A stretch of 64,000 nt of DNA from Hirudinaria manillensis. Its lineage: Eukaryota; Annelida; Clitellata; Hirudinida; Hirudinidae. The stretch lies in the NCBI GenBank assembly GCA_034509925.1, contig CM067527.1, positions 6,363,501 through 6,427,500 of the forward strand, in the 5' to 3' direction. Below are positions 13,745-26,900 of the stretch, one piece after another (position 1 is the stretch's first letter; the number at the start of each line of letters is the position of its first letter). A program made the position numbers and the translations under genes. The notes below the pieces were generated by a model. It saw only the letters and a program-made list of their open reading frames with translations. It did no database searches and was not told the DNA's origin.

Positions 13745-13870
13745 AGTCACTCACTCGCTCACCCACTCGCTCGCTCATTCCCTCATTCACTCACCCACTC
13801 GCCCACTCACTCACTTTTTCACTCACTCAATCGCTCACTCGCTCGCTCGCTCATTCACTCACCTACTCAC
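13745..13870. repeat. Degenerate CACTCG/CTCACT tandem repeat
   Basis: An imperfect four-base-periodic tract built of CACT, CGCT, CATT and CCCA units over about 125 bp. It is low-complexity DNA with no gene evidence. Confidence 0.8.
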
Positions 13871-14754
13871 AATAATCGCTGTTCCTTGATTCTTCAAGTC
13901 TTTTCATGTATTCCTGATAGCGCCTTTCAAATTCTCCTCGGATTCTGTTTTCCGTCACCTGATCCACGTGATTGAAGTGACAGTCAATAACAAAGCTGTT
14001 GTGGATATTTTCTTTTAGATCTTACAAGGTCATGAGATATTTTTATTCGTTGGTCGGCTTTGATTTTTCACCATTCATATTTTGATCACTACATTTTATA
14101 ACCGACCATTACCCCCTGCCAAGGTTCCACCACGTGCTAATTTCTTAATATCACTTGACCAATCTTCCATAAACCCAGAGCTGATAAAATATCTTAAGAT
14201 GAGACCTCGTTTCGGATTTAATTTTTGACCTTTGTGAACCCTTCGTGCGACCCGATGACCTCTGAACTTTCGGGGTTATTAAAACCTAATGGGGTCGACG
14301 TTGACGACGGGCTACCGGTGAGATGGATTTATGGATCTGTCGGGTTTCTTGAAGCTTTTGTCTCACTCTCTGTCTTTCACATTCCTTTATCCATCCATCC
14401 AACTATCCCTTCATCCTTCCAAATATGTCTACCGACATTCTTGTCTCAATGCTCTATCGTAGAACCCCCTACGTTAGTAATTCCTGTCAGCTCTGCAAAG
14501 ATTATAACCATAATAAATTACCAATTACAGAGCGATAATTACTCTGCGTGACTAGTAATTATATAAAATAAATCCCAGGAAAGCGAGTTTTGCCCAAAAT
14601 TTAAGGACGAACAACGCTATGATGACGACGACGGTGATGATGATAGTGATGCTGGTGATGGTGATGATGACTAATTCGGCCTGAGGTAATTAAGTTGGTG
14701 CAGATGTTACGACGCCTTGATGACCCAGATGATGATAAATCCTCTGAAGATGAG

Positions 14755-14815
14755 GTCATCATCATCATCATCATCATCATCATGGATATTCTAGTCACCA
14801 CCATCATCATCATCA

Positions 14816-14867
<52 letters not shown>

Positions 14868-14900
14868 CATCATCACTATCATCATCATCGTTATCAAAAA
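14755..14900. repeat. Compound (ATC)n-(ATT)n-(ATC)n microsatellite
   Basis: ATC repeats at about 14755-14780 and 14800-14817 flank about 17 ATT units (14816-14868), followed by more ATC units. This is the pattern left by point mutation and slippage between related trinucleotides. Confidence 0.95.
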
Positions 14901-16118
14901 CGTTGTTAATGACTGAATCACTGGCAACGAACATGCATGAAATTGGTGCGTGAGAAAAAATAAAAACTTTACTTGAAAGCATAAAATATTATTTCAGTGA
15001 TAACTGCTTATAATACAATATCAGCAGATCAGAGTGACATTTGTTGGTGCTGTTGCTGATGGTGTCTGTGACGATGATGGCGATGGTGATGATGATGATG
15101 GTGATGGTAATGATGATGATGATTAGTACTTTTAGTGTTGGTAATGATGACTAACTTGGAAGCTATTTTTTAATAATTAATTAATTAATCATGGTTATTC
15201 TTTAGGAAATCGCATAAAAACGAAAGTCAACGGACGTGAGAAGATGAATAAAGAAATAAACATTCGAGTTATAAATTTCTTTTTTTGTTTACAAATGGCG
15301 ATGACGACATCGATGATGATGATGATGAGGACGACGACGACGTTGACGATACTGTTGAGGGTGGTTTTATTTTATTTTTTTTTTAAATATTTACGTTACT
15401 AATATAAAATAAAACCATGAAACCAGATTATTTAAAATTGTTTACTCGATGAAAGTGACTCACAGACGACAAGAGCTGATGGCGGGAGAATCAATTTTAA
15501 GAGCAAAGTGGCGGGTACTTTGTCTTCAGTTTCTCATTTCAGAGGCTGAGAATGTTTTGAAGATTCTAATGAATTATGTACTCAATTAAGTTTTTCGTCG
15601 TCGTCGTCATCATCATCTTCTTTTCCTGCTTCGTCGTCGTCGTCGTCACCATCGCTCTTTACTTTTTGTTATTATTAGTGTTACTGCTATTACCGTCCGC
15701 TCCATAAATTTCGGACCTGATACGTGGCTCCTTTGAGGATTTGGACGGTTGTGGGAATTCCAAAAATGTTGTTTTTGATTTTAGATTGTATTGTTTATTT
15801 GTTTCCTAGCCTTCATAGGATTACTAATGATATCACTGCAATGATATTTGTAATGGCGAGCCAAAGACGTTTTCATTAATAATTTTGCAAAGTATTAAAA
15901 AGTAAGAAGTTATACTAAGAATAATTAATTTTTATTATAATAATAACTAATATTTGTTGCGATTGCTTCTACAAATTAGTCACCGTCATCTTAATCTCAA
16001 TGGTAGCTATTCTCCTCCTCATCTTCGTCTTCATCATCGTTACCATGGACATCGTCACCATCTTCTCCAAGAATGTTCCACATACGAGGGAGAATTGTAT
16101 GTATTCCCACGTCGATGA

Positions 16119-16544
16119 CTAACATATGCCAAGGTAGATTACTCCCATCACTGCTACCATAACCATTACAACCTCTATCACCATCATCATCACCATTATC
16201 ATCGTCGACATCATCATCATCAGCTGCAGCATCGTCGTCGTCATCATCATCATCAGCCGCAGCATCTCCATCGTCGGCGTCATCATCGCCATCATCTTCA
16301 TCTTCAGAACTTTGTCCTGCCCCAAAAATATCTTCTCTTCTGAGCTGTTTCTCAGGTCTTGTTTGTTAAACGTGGCGTCCGAAAGTTTACATTTTCCAGC
16401 GGTTATCATTTTTCCTCCATCCATCGTTCTTTCCATCCCTGAGAATCCTTCGCTCAGGTCTGCCAAAAAGATAGCGAGGTCTATTTTTGGTTCCTTTTGT
16501 TCTAAACAGGAGAATTTAGATTTTTTCGCAGGAATTTTGAACAT
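16119..16544 (-). CDS. Doubtful open frame, 141 aa, C-terminal half low complexity
   Basis: From ATG at 16544 the first 80 or so codons have ordinary composition (MFKIPAKKSKFSCLEQKE onward, several Lys/Glu/Asp). The frame then runs into an ATG-type trinucleotide tract and becomes Met-rich. A second frame over the same tract (about 16345-16001) is open without an ATG and would give an acidic Asp/Glu-rich tail. I recognise no family. It could be a real short gene, an exon, or chance; the repeat half should not be believed as protein. Confidence 0.2.
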   Translation of the reverse strand: MFKIPAKKSKFSCLEQKEPKIDLAIFLADLSEGFSGMERTMDGGKMITAGKCKLSDATFNKQDLRNSSEEKIFLGQDKVLKMKMMAMMTPTMEMLRLMMMMTTTMLQLMMMMSTMIMVMMMVIEVVMVMVAVMGVIYLGIC

Positions 16545-19500
16545 TTTTAGCCTTGTTGTGGCAATGCAGATATAATGGAAACCAGAACAAATGTAGCAGC
16601 GACAATTGCAATAATAATTCTTATCACTTTAAATATAAATGTTATTTCTTTAAATAAAATTATTGTAATAACATGGAATTCGTAAAAATATCTAAATATT
16701 GGACCATGGATCAGTACCAGGGCGTGTTGCTGAGAGCACTAAAAGTGCTCAGCAGCCATCTTTGGGCGGATAAAACCAGCTTAAAATAGATTAAAATATA
16801 CACTAAGATAACAGCAATATAAATAAATAAATATATATATATATAATTAATATCATGCATATAATAATAATAACTATTGTAATATATAATAAATATTATG
16901 ACATAATAATAATAATAATGTAATATATAATTATAATATTCAATAAATATTATTAAAGTAATAATAATAATAAGTAGTGGTAATGATACTAATAATATAG
17001 AAATAATTATAATGACAATATTTAAAATATATAAGCGTTCTATTTTTTTTGAACCATGGCTTGGGCTGACAATCCAAGGGTGACCAAAGAATCTAATTAT
17101 TCCACCTCGACCTTCATTCCATGCCTCACCAGCTAATTATCATTAGGTATAATATTAACATGTAAGTTATATTAATTAATAATGATACTAATTAGAATTA
17201 TTAACGAACAAGTAATATTAAGAATAATTAATTTTTCAACCTAATTAACTTGACTTTATAATTTTTTTTCCGGAAATTGCTTCTGATGTTTCCTTGGACC
17301 AATTTATTGGAAGAACTAAATGAATAAACATCCCAATTACTAACACTAACTCATCGCCCGGTAATCATATGCTAATCAGCACGTGATCACATTAACATAA
17401 GTCCCCAGAATTAGGCGACCCTAACGCTTCCTTATCTGCGAGCTGTAGTTATTGTCGAAAAGATTTTGAAACAAAAAAAAATCCCATCAGCTGTCGAGCT
17501 ATGACTCACCATTCTTTGGTAAACAACGCTACTCCACAATTATCGTTTATCACGAACAAAATAATCACTAATAATAATAATAATTGTTATCGTTACACAG
17601 TGGTTATTATTAGAGCCAAATGTAATCATCTTGTTACTAATTAATTATGCATTAAGTTAAGTTAATTAATTAATATTCTAATTATAACCAGATCAACTTG
17701 AAGAAGCCGTGTAAGTTATGACTCTGAAGCATCCTGTAGAAGCCTTCTCTAAGTAACTATTCTAAAGTTAGCATCTAACACAGTAACAATAACCACAATA
17801 TAAAAAAAATTATAATGATAATAACAACAACAATAATAATAATAAATAAAAGTATTTCTATCCAATTATTGTAATAATGTAACAAATGCAATCAACTAAA
17901 CAACAAACATGAGGTGCATCTCGTTATGACGACGACAATGGCGGCAGTGAAGGAGTGAATTAATGCTTAAGAAGATGACCACTGAAGGCAAGATTGTAAA
18001 TTGATACCAATCATAGATCGGTCGAATAAACGGAATAAGTTTAAATAATCTGACGACAAACGTTACAATCACAACACGATGATCATGATCGTGATGACGA
18101 CGACAACGACGAGGATCATCCTTTCCCCAGAGTCCCTGATCCTTGTTGGCATGGGAGGCAGGGAGTGCAGATGTGTGGTGGAATTGCAGTCGGTCCAAAC
18201 TCATCTCGAGTCGACCAATCACGACAATCGACAAGCAGTGAATGCGATCGATGCATGGACGATGAATCGATGCATTGAATCATTTGGCTCCATTTAAGAG
18301 TTACTCGAGCCTCTTCAATGCACAACCACCTGAACCACTATCATCGCTATCATCATCATCATCACCACCATCGTCATCATCATCATCATCACGACATTCA
18401 CTTTCAGGAAAGACGAATTCAAGTACAAATGGAGACCGGAACGAGAGTGCACCGCATCGAGTCACACAAGTACAAATACAAGCACCAGTACTTCGGACAA
18501 CTAGTGACGAGCAGACGAGTACAAAACAGCATCAGGTACCCAAGACTCCAAGGTTAAACCTCATCACCCTCCCAACTTTGAGATCATCCAGAACAGAGGA
18601 CAAGGAAATGATGATGTCAATGAAGGCAGTCATGAGTGATGATGATAACAACCATCATAAGAATCGCATCCCCTCGTCACCAGGGGAACGTCCTTCGACG
18701 GAGACGTCACCCGTAGTCGATCGGTTAATCCATTAATTAACCGATTAATAAATAAACTAATTAATTAAGTAATTAATTTCCTCCTCCCAACGTACTGCCT
18801 GATCGTTACCACAACTTATAAAAGTAAAAATTAAACCGGAATTATCACCCGTTATCCACCAAAACACCCAGAATATTAAAGCAATGAACTAAGAACAAAT
18901 AAAACAAAAACAGGTCATGGAATAATAAATCGCCACCACTTCATTAATATTGATGATCCCTTGCAAGCGATAAATATTCATGATCTCCCATAAGTATCCC
19001 TTCATTCATATTTTGGAATTAATTGAAGCCAGAGCACTAAAAAAAAAATGGCTGAAAACTAAGCCATCGAGCCAGCTGAAGTCTTTCCATCCACACGTCA
19101 TCATCATCAACATCATCATCAACATCGTCATCATCATCATCATCATCATCATCGACATCAGCGAAACCTAACGACCCAAGCTGAAGTCAATGGACAACTA
19201 AAAAAAATTTGCAACACAACCACAGCTGATTAACATTTAAATTAACAACTTATCATAACTAATGAATAATCAATCATAACTTAATGTCTTTAACGACGCA
19301 ACTGTAGCACGAATCACGAGGTCAAAGGTCGAGATGTGGACGTGGTGATGATCGTGATGATCGGCTAAGCAATCAGATTAGATGTTCAAACCAAGATGGC
19401 AGGGTTTCAGACAGGCTGAGAATCTCATAGAAAACAAAATAATCAAATTAATTAATTAACTAAATAAATTGAATAATCAAATTAACATGTTGACCTTAAT

Positions 19501-19872
19501 TTTAATATTATAATCGTCTCAAGTAACCAATCTGTAGTTACATTAGGCAGATTATATCGTTAACATTGATCACAGTAACAACCAAATAATAATAATAAAT
19601 ATATTATTATAATATAACTATTATATTATAATATAAATAACCATTATAATTATTATTAATATTATCATTAATTAACGATTATAACAATAAATAATATAAA
19701 ATATAATAATATAAAATAATTATAGCAATATAAACCAATATTAATAATTGATAATCAAATCTGGCACCAGGATTGCAAATCACCTAAAAATGCTGAACCA
19801 AAAAAATACAAATCACGTTTACAATCAAGCATGTAATCAATGTATACAATAGTGGACCATTGTGATTGTTGT

Positions 19873-20106
19873 CACCAGATTTAATAATTACCATAATAAA
19901 TTATTAACACCAGATTTAATAATTACCATAATAAATTATTAACACCAGATTTAATAATTACCATAATAAATTATTAACACCAGATTTAATAATTACCATA
20001 ATAAATTATTAACACCAGATTTAATAATTACCATAATAAATTATTAACACCAGATTTAATAATTAACATAATAAATTATTAACACCAGATTTAATAATTA
20101 CCATAA
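19873..20106. repeat. 35-bp tandem repeat, about 6.7 copies, each with an inner hairpin
   Basis: The unit begins CACCAGATTTAATAATTACC and repeats every 35 bp with almost no divergence (one C-to-A change in the sixth unit). Within each unit TTAATAATT and AATTATTAA are inverted arms around ACCATAAT-type spacer, so each copy can form a small hairpin. Confidence 0.95.
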
Positions 20107-20344
20107 AAACCCAAACTTGGATCCACCAAAGGCAATGAATAAATCATCAGATAATAATCAATAAATTATCAAAATTACAAGGATGATGATGATGATGATG
20201 ATGATGGAAATGAGGATCAACACCTTTTCATTCAAAACAACAACAACAACAACAACATAACAACAACAATCACTTCCAACAACCACAGCTGAATAAGAAC
20301 CAACTGGTTGCAATAAAAAATCATTTCCTCAACCAAAATTCAAA

Positions 20345-20531
20345 TACAGTAAAACCTGTTTATAGGGACACCTAGATTTTGCACAAAAATAGTGTCCCTA
20401 TGAGGAGGTCGTCCCTCTGATCAGGTGTCAAATGTCAAACAAAATTATAATCGATTCCTAGAAAAAAAAAACGGCCCTTAAGTCAGGTTTTACCCTATTC
20501 TCGGGTGCCCCAATTCGCAGGTTTTACTGTA
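20345..20531. mobile_element. 187-bp MITE with perfect 14-bp terminal inverted repeats (pogo/Tigger-like)
   Basis: The left end is TACAGTAAAACCTG (20345-20358) and the right end CAGGTTTTACTGTA (20518-20531), an exact inverted pair including the TA target dinucleotide. The CAGTAAAACCT terminus resembles pogo/Tigger-class Tc1-mariner elements. Inside, GGGACACC and GTGTCCCT form a second inverted pair. No transposase is encoded, so this is a non-autonomous copy that needs a transposase in trans. Confidence 0.85.
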
Positions 20532-20949
20532 CGACTCAAAGTGACATCTGGTGACGTCCAAAGTTTTGATGGACAAAAAAAATTGGTCAAAAAGAACCAG
20601 CTGAACAAATGAATGAACAATGGTGAACATTCTAAAACAATCAAACATGACAAAAGACATCATTATCAACACCATCATCATCATCAGCTGTTGAGATGAG
20701 ACCAAAATAACAATTGAAACACCTTGATTGATGCTAACTGATTATTATTATTATTACAAACAATTAAATTAATTAACTTAACCATCACTTTACAGCAAGT
20801 TTTCAAAAAACCATAATCACATAAATCCTCCCCAACATCAACAGCAATGATAATGACTTTAAATGTCATCATGATGGTGAGCAATACTGGATATTGGCAA
20901 CCATTATCACCATCATCATCACCATCATTATCACCATCCATCGTCATCG

Positions 20950-23900
20950 TCACCAAAGCTGTGGCAAGCTGAGGGCAGCAAATCCCGGGTTCTTCCTCTT
21001 GGACCAGTACTGGCCGTTGTAATCGAACGTTTCCTTGCCATTCTGGTCACTCCTGCGTCTGCTTGTGGAGTCGTTTCCGAAAGGAAGGTACAGATTATTA
21101 CGTCGTCATCATCATCATCATCATCATCACCAAATCATTAAGATCACCACCACTACTAAGATCATCAAAAGCACCATCATCAAAATCATAATCATCACCA
21201 TCACCACAATGAACCACTCACGTGAACCACTTGGGCTGGTAATTGCCTTCCACGAAGTCTTCCTGCTTCCTCAACTCCCTCTGCTTCTGCTCGACCCTCC
21301 TCTTCTCGGCGTCTGCCTCTTCCAACTTCCCGCACTCCAGGAGTCTGGTTGCAACGACCGACGAATTAACGTGACGACGGTTACCATAGTTACGACTAAG
21401 TAAATTTATTAAATTTCCTTCTACCATTACGTTATTAATTGAAATAATTTAAAAAATTAAGAAAAGAATCAAAGTGAATGGAAAAAAGGGCTGGTTTTGA
21501 CCTCTGATCTGGCCTGAATCTGGTGTCTGTGATTGGGTAGAATTTAACTTGCTCTGGATCAATTTCGTTCAGTTCCATGGCAAACTTGGTGAATCCATAG
21601 TACATCTGGTGGTCTGGCGGGAGAGCACCTGTTAAAATCAATCGACCGATCAATCGATCGATCGATCGACCATTTAAGCAATCGCTCTATTGATTGATCC
21701 ATCCATTCATAGGAGAAATGGCATTTGGAAATGATGTTTATTTCACATCTCATGCCTATTAGGAGTAAGGAGACCAAAAACATTTATTTATTTGAAAATT
21801 GTTTCTCATTCCCTGACGATGCATTTAAAACAAAAAGACAGATATTTGCAGGATACAATTGCAAAGTTGATTACATACTAAAACAAAGATAACAACAACA
21901 ACAATAACAATAATGATGATAACAGTAACATCTGCTGGGCACATTGTAACAACAACAACAACAGCAAAAACAGCAACAACTTTAATACCTGGCCTCCAGA
22001 TGCACTTGGCCGAAGACTCCGACTGACCGTGGAACATGTTTTCGTTCCACCTCCCGAACAGGTGATGCACAGGAAGGTCGTCTTCCAGGCTGCTCACCTG
22101 TCCGTACACCTCGTACTTCTTGGCAGAGAAGTAGCTGCTCTGTTATCAGGGGTGATGAAGCGATTATGATGACAACATAAAATGATAAACGTAAGTAACG
22201 ATTAATAATAATAATAATAAAATGCAATAATAAATAAGATATAATAGTAAATATAAATGATAAAATACAAATAAATTTTTAAATAAATCTTTCCCACCTT
22301 TGCAAAGTTGAGTTTGCAGACGATTCCTCGCGTATGGTTGGTAACAATGACCTCCCCGTAGTGCTCCACCCACCTCTGACCACCCAGGATGTTGTGGATG
22401 CACGAGGTGGCCTTGTTCCACGTATAGTCTTCCTTGTGTCTGTTTGGAGCAAGTGATGATGATAATGATGATAATAATAGTGACATAAGGATGGTAACTG
22501 AAAAGTCTAAAGCAGTAATCATTGTAAGTAATGATTGTGATGATGACGACGACGACGACGACAATGATGATGAGAACCACCTGAGAAGTCTCAAGTTGAC
22601 CAGACCCATGGGCTGCACCTCCATGGACTTTCCCCAGAACTTGGTCTTCACCTGCATATCTGAAGGAGGTACATACAGTCCATTATTTCATCAATTCAAA
22701 ATTATCACAATTATTATCAACATATTATTGGTTTTAAATTTTCAAATCAACAGAAATTAACTGATTAATTTATGCCAACTGATAAGGGTAAAAACAATCT
22801 TCAAAGATCAAAAAGAAATCTTCAAAGATCTACTTTAAATCTCACATCACTTAGGAGATGAATGATATTAAATGCAAATTTGCATTATAAGCATGAATAT
22901 TCATGAAAGACAAGAATAATAATGAAGCAACAAAACCTTGCCAGAGCAGAAAGTCTTTTGATTCGCAATGGCATGCAGTAACAGGTGGATGATGGCTTAC
23001 CTGTAGTGTTATAATCACTCAATTGCTGACAAAATGATTTATGAACATATCCCTTCACTATATGGTTTATTCAACATCAATTATTAGTCCTACGAGTGAA
23101 AAGACAATTAACATGCATAACATCACTCAGACTTATAATCACCACTACCACTACCATCATTGTCATAATCATCATCACCTCTGTCACTACAATCACTGCC
23201 ATCATCATAATCGTCATCACCTGCTCCGCTATGAACCTCCAGCCCTTCTCCGGTCTGTCGCATTCAAACGTCTCCCCGAGCAGCGGATTGAAGGGCTTGT
23301 AACCCGCCCTCGTGAAGGTCGACGAATAGGAGCTCACCGTGAACACGGCCACCCAAACCTGAGCTCATGAATATGCATAAGCCATTTTTATTTTCACTAA
23401 GTGAATGTCAATTGTCTTAATTGAGAATGAAATGTATGAAGGTTTAAATGGAATAAATTAATTAATTAACTGAATTAATTAATAACAGACAACAAAATAT
23501 ATTCATATTATTTTTTACACATAATGATGATATTCTTAAATATTTATTAATTTAAATAATTATTAATATTTTTGAATAATTAAATCACCAACCATCCTCT
23601 CGAATGGATCGTCAATGTCCGCAGCCCTTTCCAGAAGCTCGCTGTACTCCAGCTCCTCGCAAAGTCTCTGATCGGAGACCATTAGCATATTATAACATCA
23701 ATATATATAAGTTATTAGTTAATCAGTTATTAATTTATTAATTTATAAATTATTAGCATAAATTCACATTCATCATCAGCATTTGCATTATCATCATCAT
23801 CACCATTTCAATCATCATCATCATCATCACAATCACCTGCAGAGCGTTGAGCGGTTCGTTCATCCCGACCGGCATGGATATCTTGGACAGGTCCTTGCCG

Positions 23901-26900
23901 ATGTTTTTCCTCAGGAGTCCCCAGATGCTGACGTCGCTTTCGACGCTGGGACTCGGGAGCCTCGATCGACGTCTCATCTGGAACCGACTGAACCTCTCCT
24001 CCAGGTTCGGAACCACTAAGAGAAGGAGGAAGAGTATGAAGTCGACAAAGGGTCAAAGGTCATTGTGTGTGTGTGTGTGCTTGTCTATGAGTGTTCGATG
24101 TTGCTTGCATACATGGTAGAAGTGACAATGTTATGGGCACGATGCAATGACATTCAACAAAGATCACTATCATCACTATCATTTTCATCCCCATCAGCAT
24201 TATAATAATCAATTGTAAAAACAAAGTCTTATCACAGGAAAGGTTGGCCTTTAGCTCAGAATCAGAGGCCTCGTCTTCCTCTTCCTCCTCCTGAAAAATC
24301 GATGATGATGATGATGATGATGACAATGACGATGAGAGTAATGATTAAATGATCCACTCACAAGTTCAGTTCCTTCTGAACTCTGGTCAAGTTGATCTGG
24401 AGCATCGTAAAATTCATTGTTCTGACTGTCCAAAGAGTCACTTGACAGCATTGATCTCCTCTGTTATCATCATCATCTTAGTATTATTATAAGTTATTTT
24501 GGCATCATCCATTTATGCTATTTATAATAATAATAATGAATGTCAATTCTGCAATAATAGCACATATTAATAACTTATTTTTATGCTAACATCATGCTTA
24601 ATAATATTGATGTATATATATATAGCAATATATAATAATAATATTAATAATAACATATAATATATTTTAATATTATAGCAACTTCATACACTCACGCAAA
24701 AAGCTTTCGGAGAGAATTCATTGAGTACCTGAAAAGATAAAACGACAAGTGCTTTCGTCAAATGAAAGAAAAAAAAAACACGCAATTCACAAACTATGCA
24801 TCAAAACGCGATCAACTCGAGACCTTCTGTTCGTGATGGATGGATGGCGTGGGGGTGACCAGCGGATGTTGGAAGGGGGCGACGAGTTCGGGGGTCGCGG
24901 ACTCCTGATGGATGCGGGCCAGTCGAGCCCTGTAGTCGATGTTCTGCTTCTTTAGCTAATTTAAATGTTGACAAAGGAGTCCATTGAATATTCATCATGA
25001 AAATAATTAAAATGGAATCATAATAATAATTAATATTATTATAAATTGTTACTATTATTATAATTTACTAAAGCAACAATTTTCACCAATATTCCATTTA
25101 CATTTATTTGTCCAATATTTTACGTGCGCAATGTTATCCCAAGGGGATGTAAAGGCACGGCAATAAACAAAAATCCCCAACAGATTAGAAAGAGATGAAA
25201 TATATATTTAAAACAAGTTCAATACCCACATTTAAGACACAAAGGTACAAGGCAGTACATCACACCAACAATGAAATAATAGTACTATTAATAATAATAA
25301 TAATCATAATAATAATAATAAAAACATGCCAACATAAACGCATAAGACTCACCTGCCTCATGCAGCACATATCACATCCACTCAAAATAGTGACTTAGCA
25401 ACCATCTACCATTGCAAGCTACAAACAGGTATGCATCAACCAATCAATACACCTGTACGAGCCAAAGCTCATGACCAATCAAAAGGCAACGTAGATTGGA
25501 TTGACCGATAACAGAATATGGACGGAGTGACCGATTAGAATTGGTAATTATGTTATTATTATATTTATAACTTAATTATTTATATTTAATAATTACTAAA
25601 AAATGATGAATAACAAAGTGCTTTAAGTGCATAATAATAATAATAACAACAGTATTGCCATATATCTTGTGACTTATCCCTGCTTGGAATCTGCCTATCA
25701 CAATGATACGGTTTCGAATCCCATTAGCGAAACACGAGCCCACTCGATAAACAACAACAACAACAATCATAACCACCTCATGAATATTAATGACCAACCT
25801 ATGACCTCACTGCCTCACCTCCGTTATGGTGTTCTTGAGCGACTGAACGTAGGCCACGTTGAAGGCAGGAATCCTTTGATCGGAGGTCTTTGACCTTTCA
25901 CTGGCCAACATCTGATTGCACAATCTTTTCAGTCTGCAGTGTACTGTTGTTAATTGATAAATGTTAATTTATTAATTTAATCGTCAAGCGATGCTTCGTT
26001 CGTTCTGCACGATGAGATTTCTAAAATAATGCAATAAAATTGAATTTAAAGTATTTTTGGTGGTATTTTTCTTCCAATAACAATTTTGGATGATATGTTC
26101 TGGCGAGCGTGTATTGGATTAACATCACCCTACCAAAAGCATGCACTTGTAAATAAGGACATGTAAATAAGGGAAAGAAGAAAAGAAACCAAAATAAAAA
26201 TGCATTAATTGTTAAGTGATTAAAATTGTTAATTATTAACTGTTAAGCGTTCAATTGTTAACTGACAGCAGCTATGACGACAGCATTAACATAACTGGCG
26301 AGTGCCCGACAAACGAACGTCCGCAGGGTCGACTGACGACAGAGGAGGAGGGGAAAGGGTCGAGCGACGACCAATGGGAAGGCGGGGTTCACTCACTGTA
26401 ATCGGCCTGCCTGAAGAACTGCTCGTGAACCGTTGTCGTGCAGGGAGACGAGGGTGGTTGGAGTGTCGTTGACGTGTTGTTGTTGGCGACGACGACGTTG
26501 TTGGTGCTCGAGGTTACGTCCTCTTCGTTTACCAGGCTTGGATTGGATGAGCATTTCATCAGAGGGGGACTGGCATCAGGAACCTGTTTTGATGATGATG
26601 ATGATGATGATGCTAATGATGATGACAGTTAACAAGCACGTTAGTTGCTAACTAATTATAAATTACACTCGGTCATGGATAAACATTTTTGAAAGCATCA
26701 TCGTCGTCGTCATCATCATCATCATCATCACCGCCACCACCTCCATCACAGCAACCTTAAGTCTTTTTTCCTTCTTGTTCAGTCGGCCAATGGCATGTTT
26801 CTTGATCTTGTCCTTCTTACCAGCAGCAGAAGTTGTCTGAAAATTTAATTATGGCAAATTTAAGTAAATATATTAAATTATGTAAATTCATAAAATTACA

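Larger units (their letters stand above)
16545..20949. other. AT-rich intergenic DNA with satellites and one MITE
   Basis: Long AT stretches (16600-17000, 17560-17840, 19560-19760), CAT/GAT runs (18340-18400, 19097-19155, 20180-20205), a 35-bp satellite and a short inverted-repeat element listed separately. No gene was recognised. The part next to 20950 should include the 3' UTR of the oxysterol-binding protein gene. Confidence 0.5.

Noticed and set aside
18275..18736. 153-codon plus-strand frame, Ser-rich
   Set aside because: It begins at a non-ATG codon and its start is repeat-derived. Overlapping frames on both strands are equally open, and no family was recognised. The unique second half (about 18430-18600) is mildly protein-like but insufficient.
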